DNA of 64,000 nucleotides, from assembly GCF_020857975.1 (NCBI RefSeq), contig NZ_JACWUO010000001.1, positions 186,001 to 250,000 of the forward strand, read 5' to 3'. Of the stretch, positions 62,093-64,000 are shown one piece after another. This DNA is from Stenotrophomonas rhizophila. GTDB lineage: Bacteria; Pseudomonadota; Gammaproteobacteria; Xanthomonadales; Xanthomonadaceae. The notes beneath the pieces were generated by a model. It worked only from the letters and a program-made list of their open reading frames with translations, ran no database searches and had not been told where the DNA came from. Numbering within the stretch: position 1 is the first letter of the stretch; each line of letters begins with the position of its first letter. Both the position numbers and the translations under genes were made by a program.

Positions 62093-62794
62093 GTGAACCG
62101 CGCGCAGTTCCTGCGCTTGCTGCTGGGCAGTGCCGCCTTCGCGGCGCTGCCCACCGCGGCGCGCGCCCAGGCCGGGCGCTACGACTTCTGGTTCACCCGC
62201 CTGAAGTACGATTCCGGCGACTGGGACGTGGACGCGCGCATGCCGTCCAACCTGATCACCTCGCTGATCGACTACACCTCCCTGCGGGTGGACCCGAACG
62301 AGCATGTGGTCGCGCTGTCCGATCCGCGCATGCTGCAAGCGCCGTTCTGCTACCTGGCCGGGCACAAGCTGGTCGAGTTCAACGCCGCCGAGCGGCAGAA
62401 CTTCGTGCGTTACGTGCGCAATGGCGGCTTTGTGTTCGTCGATGACTGCAACCACGATATCGACGGCCTGTTCGCCAAGTCCTTCGAAGCGCAGATGGGC
62501 AAGCTGTTCGGCGCCAGCGCGCTGAAGAAGCTGCCCAACACGCATGCGCTGTACCGCAGCTTCTTCCGCTTTCCCGATGGCCCGCCGGCGACCGGCTTCG
62601 AGCTCAACGGCTGGGGCGACGACCTGGTCCACGACTACCTCAAGGGCATCGAGGTGGACGGCCGGCTGGGCCTGCTCTACAGCAACAAGGACTACGGCTG
62701 CGAATGGGATTACGACTGGCGCAACAAGCGTTTCCTGGCCGAAGACAACACCCGTTTCGGGGTCAACATCGTGATGTATGCGTTGAACAACTGA
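62093..62794 (+). CDS. DUF4159-type exported protein
   Basis: This 233-residue protein starts with GTG at 62093 and has a signal-like N-terminus (FLRLLLGSAAFAALPTAARAQ). The rest (YDFWFTRLKYDSGDWDV, VRYVRNGGFVFVDDCNHDI, NDYL-type loops and FGVNIVMYALNN) resembles the DUF4159 group of glutamine-amidotransferase-like proteins. Such proteins often neighbour MoxR/VWA genes. It lies 66 bases after the PmbA-like gene and 64 bases before the moxR start. Function unknown. Confidence 0.75.
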   Translation: MNRAQFLRLLLGSAAFAALPTAARAQAGRYDFWFTRLKYDSGDWDVDARMPSNLITSLIDYTSLRVDPNEHVVALSDPRMLQAPFCYLAGHKLVEFNAAERQNFVRYVRNGGFVFVDDCNHDIDGLFAKSFEAQMGKLFGASALKKLPNTHALYRSFFRFPDGPPATGFELNGWGDDLVHDYLKGIEVDGRLGLLYSNKDYGCEWDYDWRNKRFLAEDNTRFGVNIVMYALNN

Positions 62795-62811
62795 GTTTCT
62801 TCATGCTTCCT

Positions 62812-62835
62812 CAGCCACGCATGGCGTGGCTCTAC
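62812..62835. repeat. REP hairpin, second type
   Basis: CAGCCACGCATGGCGTGGCT followed by CTAC is identical to the element at 25297-25320. It lies in the gap between the DUF4159 and moxR genes. Confidence 0.85.
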
Positions 62836-62858
62836 GCCGATTTTCCTGCGAGCGCCCT

Positions 62859-63842
62859 ATGAATACCGACAGCCTTGATGCCCTCCTTCCCAAACTGCAG
62901 CAGCTGCGCGACGCGCTGGGCCAGGCCGTGGTCGGGCAGCACGCGGTCGTCGAACAGCTGCTGATCGGGCTGCTGGCCGGTGGCCACTGCCTGCTCGAAG
63001 GCGCGCCCGGGCTGGGCAAGACCCTGCTGGTACGCTCGCTGGGCCAGGCCCTGGAATTGCAGTTCCGGCGCGTGCAGTTCACCCCCGACCTGATGCCCAG
63101 CGACATCCTCGGCACCGAACTGCTGGAAGAAGACCACGGCACCGGCCACCGCCATTTCCGTTTCCAGCAGGGGCCGGTCTTCACCAACCTGCTGCTGGCC
63201 GACGAACTCAACCGCACCCCGCCCAAGACCCAGGCCGCCCTGCTGGAAGCGATGCAGGAACGCACCGTGAGCTATGCCGGCACCACCTACGCGCTGCCGG
63301 CACCGTTCTTCGTTCTGGCCACGCAGAACCCGATCGAACAGGCCGGCACCTATCCCTTGCCCGAAGCGCAGCTGGACCGCTTCCTGCTGCACGTGCGGGT
63401 GGACTACCCCAGCGAGCAGGAAGAGCGCGACATCCTGCTGCAGACCACCGGCAGCAGCAGTGGCACGGTGCCGCAGGTGATGCATGCCGATGACGTGCTG
63501 GCGCTGCAGGCCGCGGTGCGCCAGGTGCATGTCAGCGATGACGTGTTGAGCTGGATCACCCGGCTGGTGCGCGCCAGCCGGCCCGGCCCGGACGCGCCGC
63601 AGGCGGTCAACCACTGGATCAAATGGGGCGCCGGCCCGCGCGCCGGGCAGTCGCTGGTGCTGGCGGCCAAGGCGCGGGCGTTGCTGCAGGGCCGTTTCGC
63701 CACCACCCGCGAGGACGTGCAGGCCCTGGTCGCCCCGGTGATGCGCCACCGCCTGCTGCTGTCCTTCGCCGCCGAAGCCGAACAGAAGGGCGCCGATGAT
63801 GTGATCGCCGCGCTGTTGCAGGCCGTGCCGTTCCCGGCCTGA
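62859..63842 (+). CDS. MoxR-family AAA+ ATPase
   Basis: This 327-residue ATPase has Walker A GAPGLGKTLLVRS, Walker B NLLLADELNRTPPKTQ, and the MoxR signatures FTPDLMPSDILGTEL and ATQNPIEQAGTYPLPEAQLDRF. MoxR proteins act as chaperones that insert metals or remodel partners, generally together with VWA-domain proteins. The start is ATG at 62859 where similarity begins. A DUF58 protein gene follows 11 bases after its stop, the usual MoxR-DUF58-VWA order. Here the TldD/PmbA genes lie directly upstream on the same strand. Confidence 0.95.
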   Translation: MNTDSLDALLPKLQQLRDALGQAVVGQHAVVEQLLIGLLAGGHCLLEGAPGLGKTLLVRSLGQALELQFRRVQFTPDLMPSDILGTELLEEDHGTGHRHFRFQQGPVFTNLLLADELNRTPPKTQAALLEAMQERTVSYAGTTYALPAPFFVLATQNPIEQAGTYPLPEAQLDRFLLHVRVDYPSEQEERDILLQTTGSSSGTVPQVMHADDVLALQAAVRQVHVSDDVLSWITRLVRASRPGPDAPQAVNHWIKWGAGPRAGQSLVLAAKARALLQGRFATTREDVQALVAPVMRHRLLLSFAAEAEQKGADDVIAALLQAVPFPA

Positions 63843-63853
63843 TCCGCACGCCC

Positions 63854-64000
63854 GTGAACCGCCACGCCCCGATCGCCATCCCCGCCGATGTCCGCAACCG
63901 CCTGAAGGCGTTGCGGCTGGCGCCGCGGCGCGCGTCCGGGGCGCACGGCATCGGCCAGCACGCCAGCCGCAGCCGTGGTGCCGGGCTGGAGTTCGCGCAG
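63854..64000 (+). CDS. DUF58 protein, 5' part (cut by window edge)
   Basis: The visible part encodes MNRHAPIAIPADVRNRLKAL then GIGQHASRSRGAGLEFAQ, which matches the N-terminal region of DUF58 proteins next to MoxR. Start is GTG at 63854. The rest lies beyond the window. DUF58 proteins are typically cytoplasmic partners of VWA-domain membrane proteins. Confidence 0.85.
   Translation, partial: MNRHAPIAIPADVRNRLKALRLAPRRASGAHGIGQHASRSRGAGLEFAQ

Overview
The window is GC-rich chromosomal DNA from a gammaproteobacterium of the family Xanthomonadaceae, most likely Stenotrophomonas. The reasons are the many GTAG-type REP hairpins of the kind described as SMAG elements in S. maltophilia, an Ax21-family outer membrane protein, the tandem periplasmic sodC genes next to ntrBC, and the secB-gpsA and glnA-glnK-amtB arrangements. 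No rRNA, tRNA, prophage, insertion sequence or CRISPR array is visible. All genes look intact except the two cut by the window edges: a phospholipase C at the left and a DUF58 protein at the right.

Layout, left to right. 1-3842: a Tat-exported phospholipase C and a TonB-dependent receptor in a translationally coupled pair, preceded by a candidate Pho box. 4090-4967: a short AraC-type regulator overlapping a glyoxalase-fold protein. 5008-9913: tetR, membrane fusion protein and RND pump, with two TetR-type palindromes upstream. 10134-12154: an L,D-transpeptidase, a small lipoprotein and a DUF6622 membrane protein. 12162-15308: a LysR regulator divergent from a SnoaL-like protein, an SDR and a secreted alpha/beta hydrolase. 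15550-16265: the Ax21-family porin-like protein with strong terminators. 16375-19495: gpsA, secB, a membrane rhodanese, a small exported protein and a thioesterase. 19539-22726: hemD, hemX and hemY. 22876-25151: a fadI-type thiolase divergent from an unknown conserved protein, then a tandem REP array.

25377-37217 is centred on nitrogen control and the cell wall. It holds two sodC lipoprotein genes, ntrC and ntrB, an unknown protein, a VOC protein, an Imm53-like protein, mltA, an AmiD-like amidase, amtB, glnK, glnA and uppP. The glnA upstream region carries a consensus sigma-54 promoter and two NtrC dyads, and another NtrC-like dyad abuts the ntrB start codon, so the NtrBC system here probably controls glnA and itself. 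37289-38997: two META/DUF4377-type exported paralogues. 39132-43809: a PEBP-family protein, a TPR-sulfotransferase protein, a YheT-like hydrolase and a PlsC-like acyltransferase. 44000-46846: a tightly packed FabH-like ketosynthase, an OleD-like dehydrogenase and a metallo-beta-lactamase-fold hydrolase, which may form a small unassigned fatty-acid-derived pathway. 46979-52816: a hotdog thioesterase, a phospholipase D-family lipoprotein, a YceI protein, sixA, a solitary ParA-type ATPase and a Ycf46-like AAA ATPase. 52929-57131: two tandem secreted alkaline-phosphatase-superfamily enzymes, a TPR protein and a DUF938 methyltransferase-like protein.

57273-64000 is the most unusual stretch. Two tandem TldD-like metalloproteases with twin-arginine signals are followed by a PmbA-like partner, an exported DUF4159 protein, a MoxR ATPase and the start of a DUF58 protein, all on one strand. 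This suggests an exported TldD/PmbA system physically tied to a MoxR module whose substrate is unknown.
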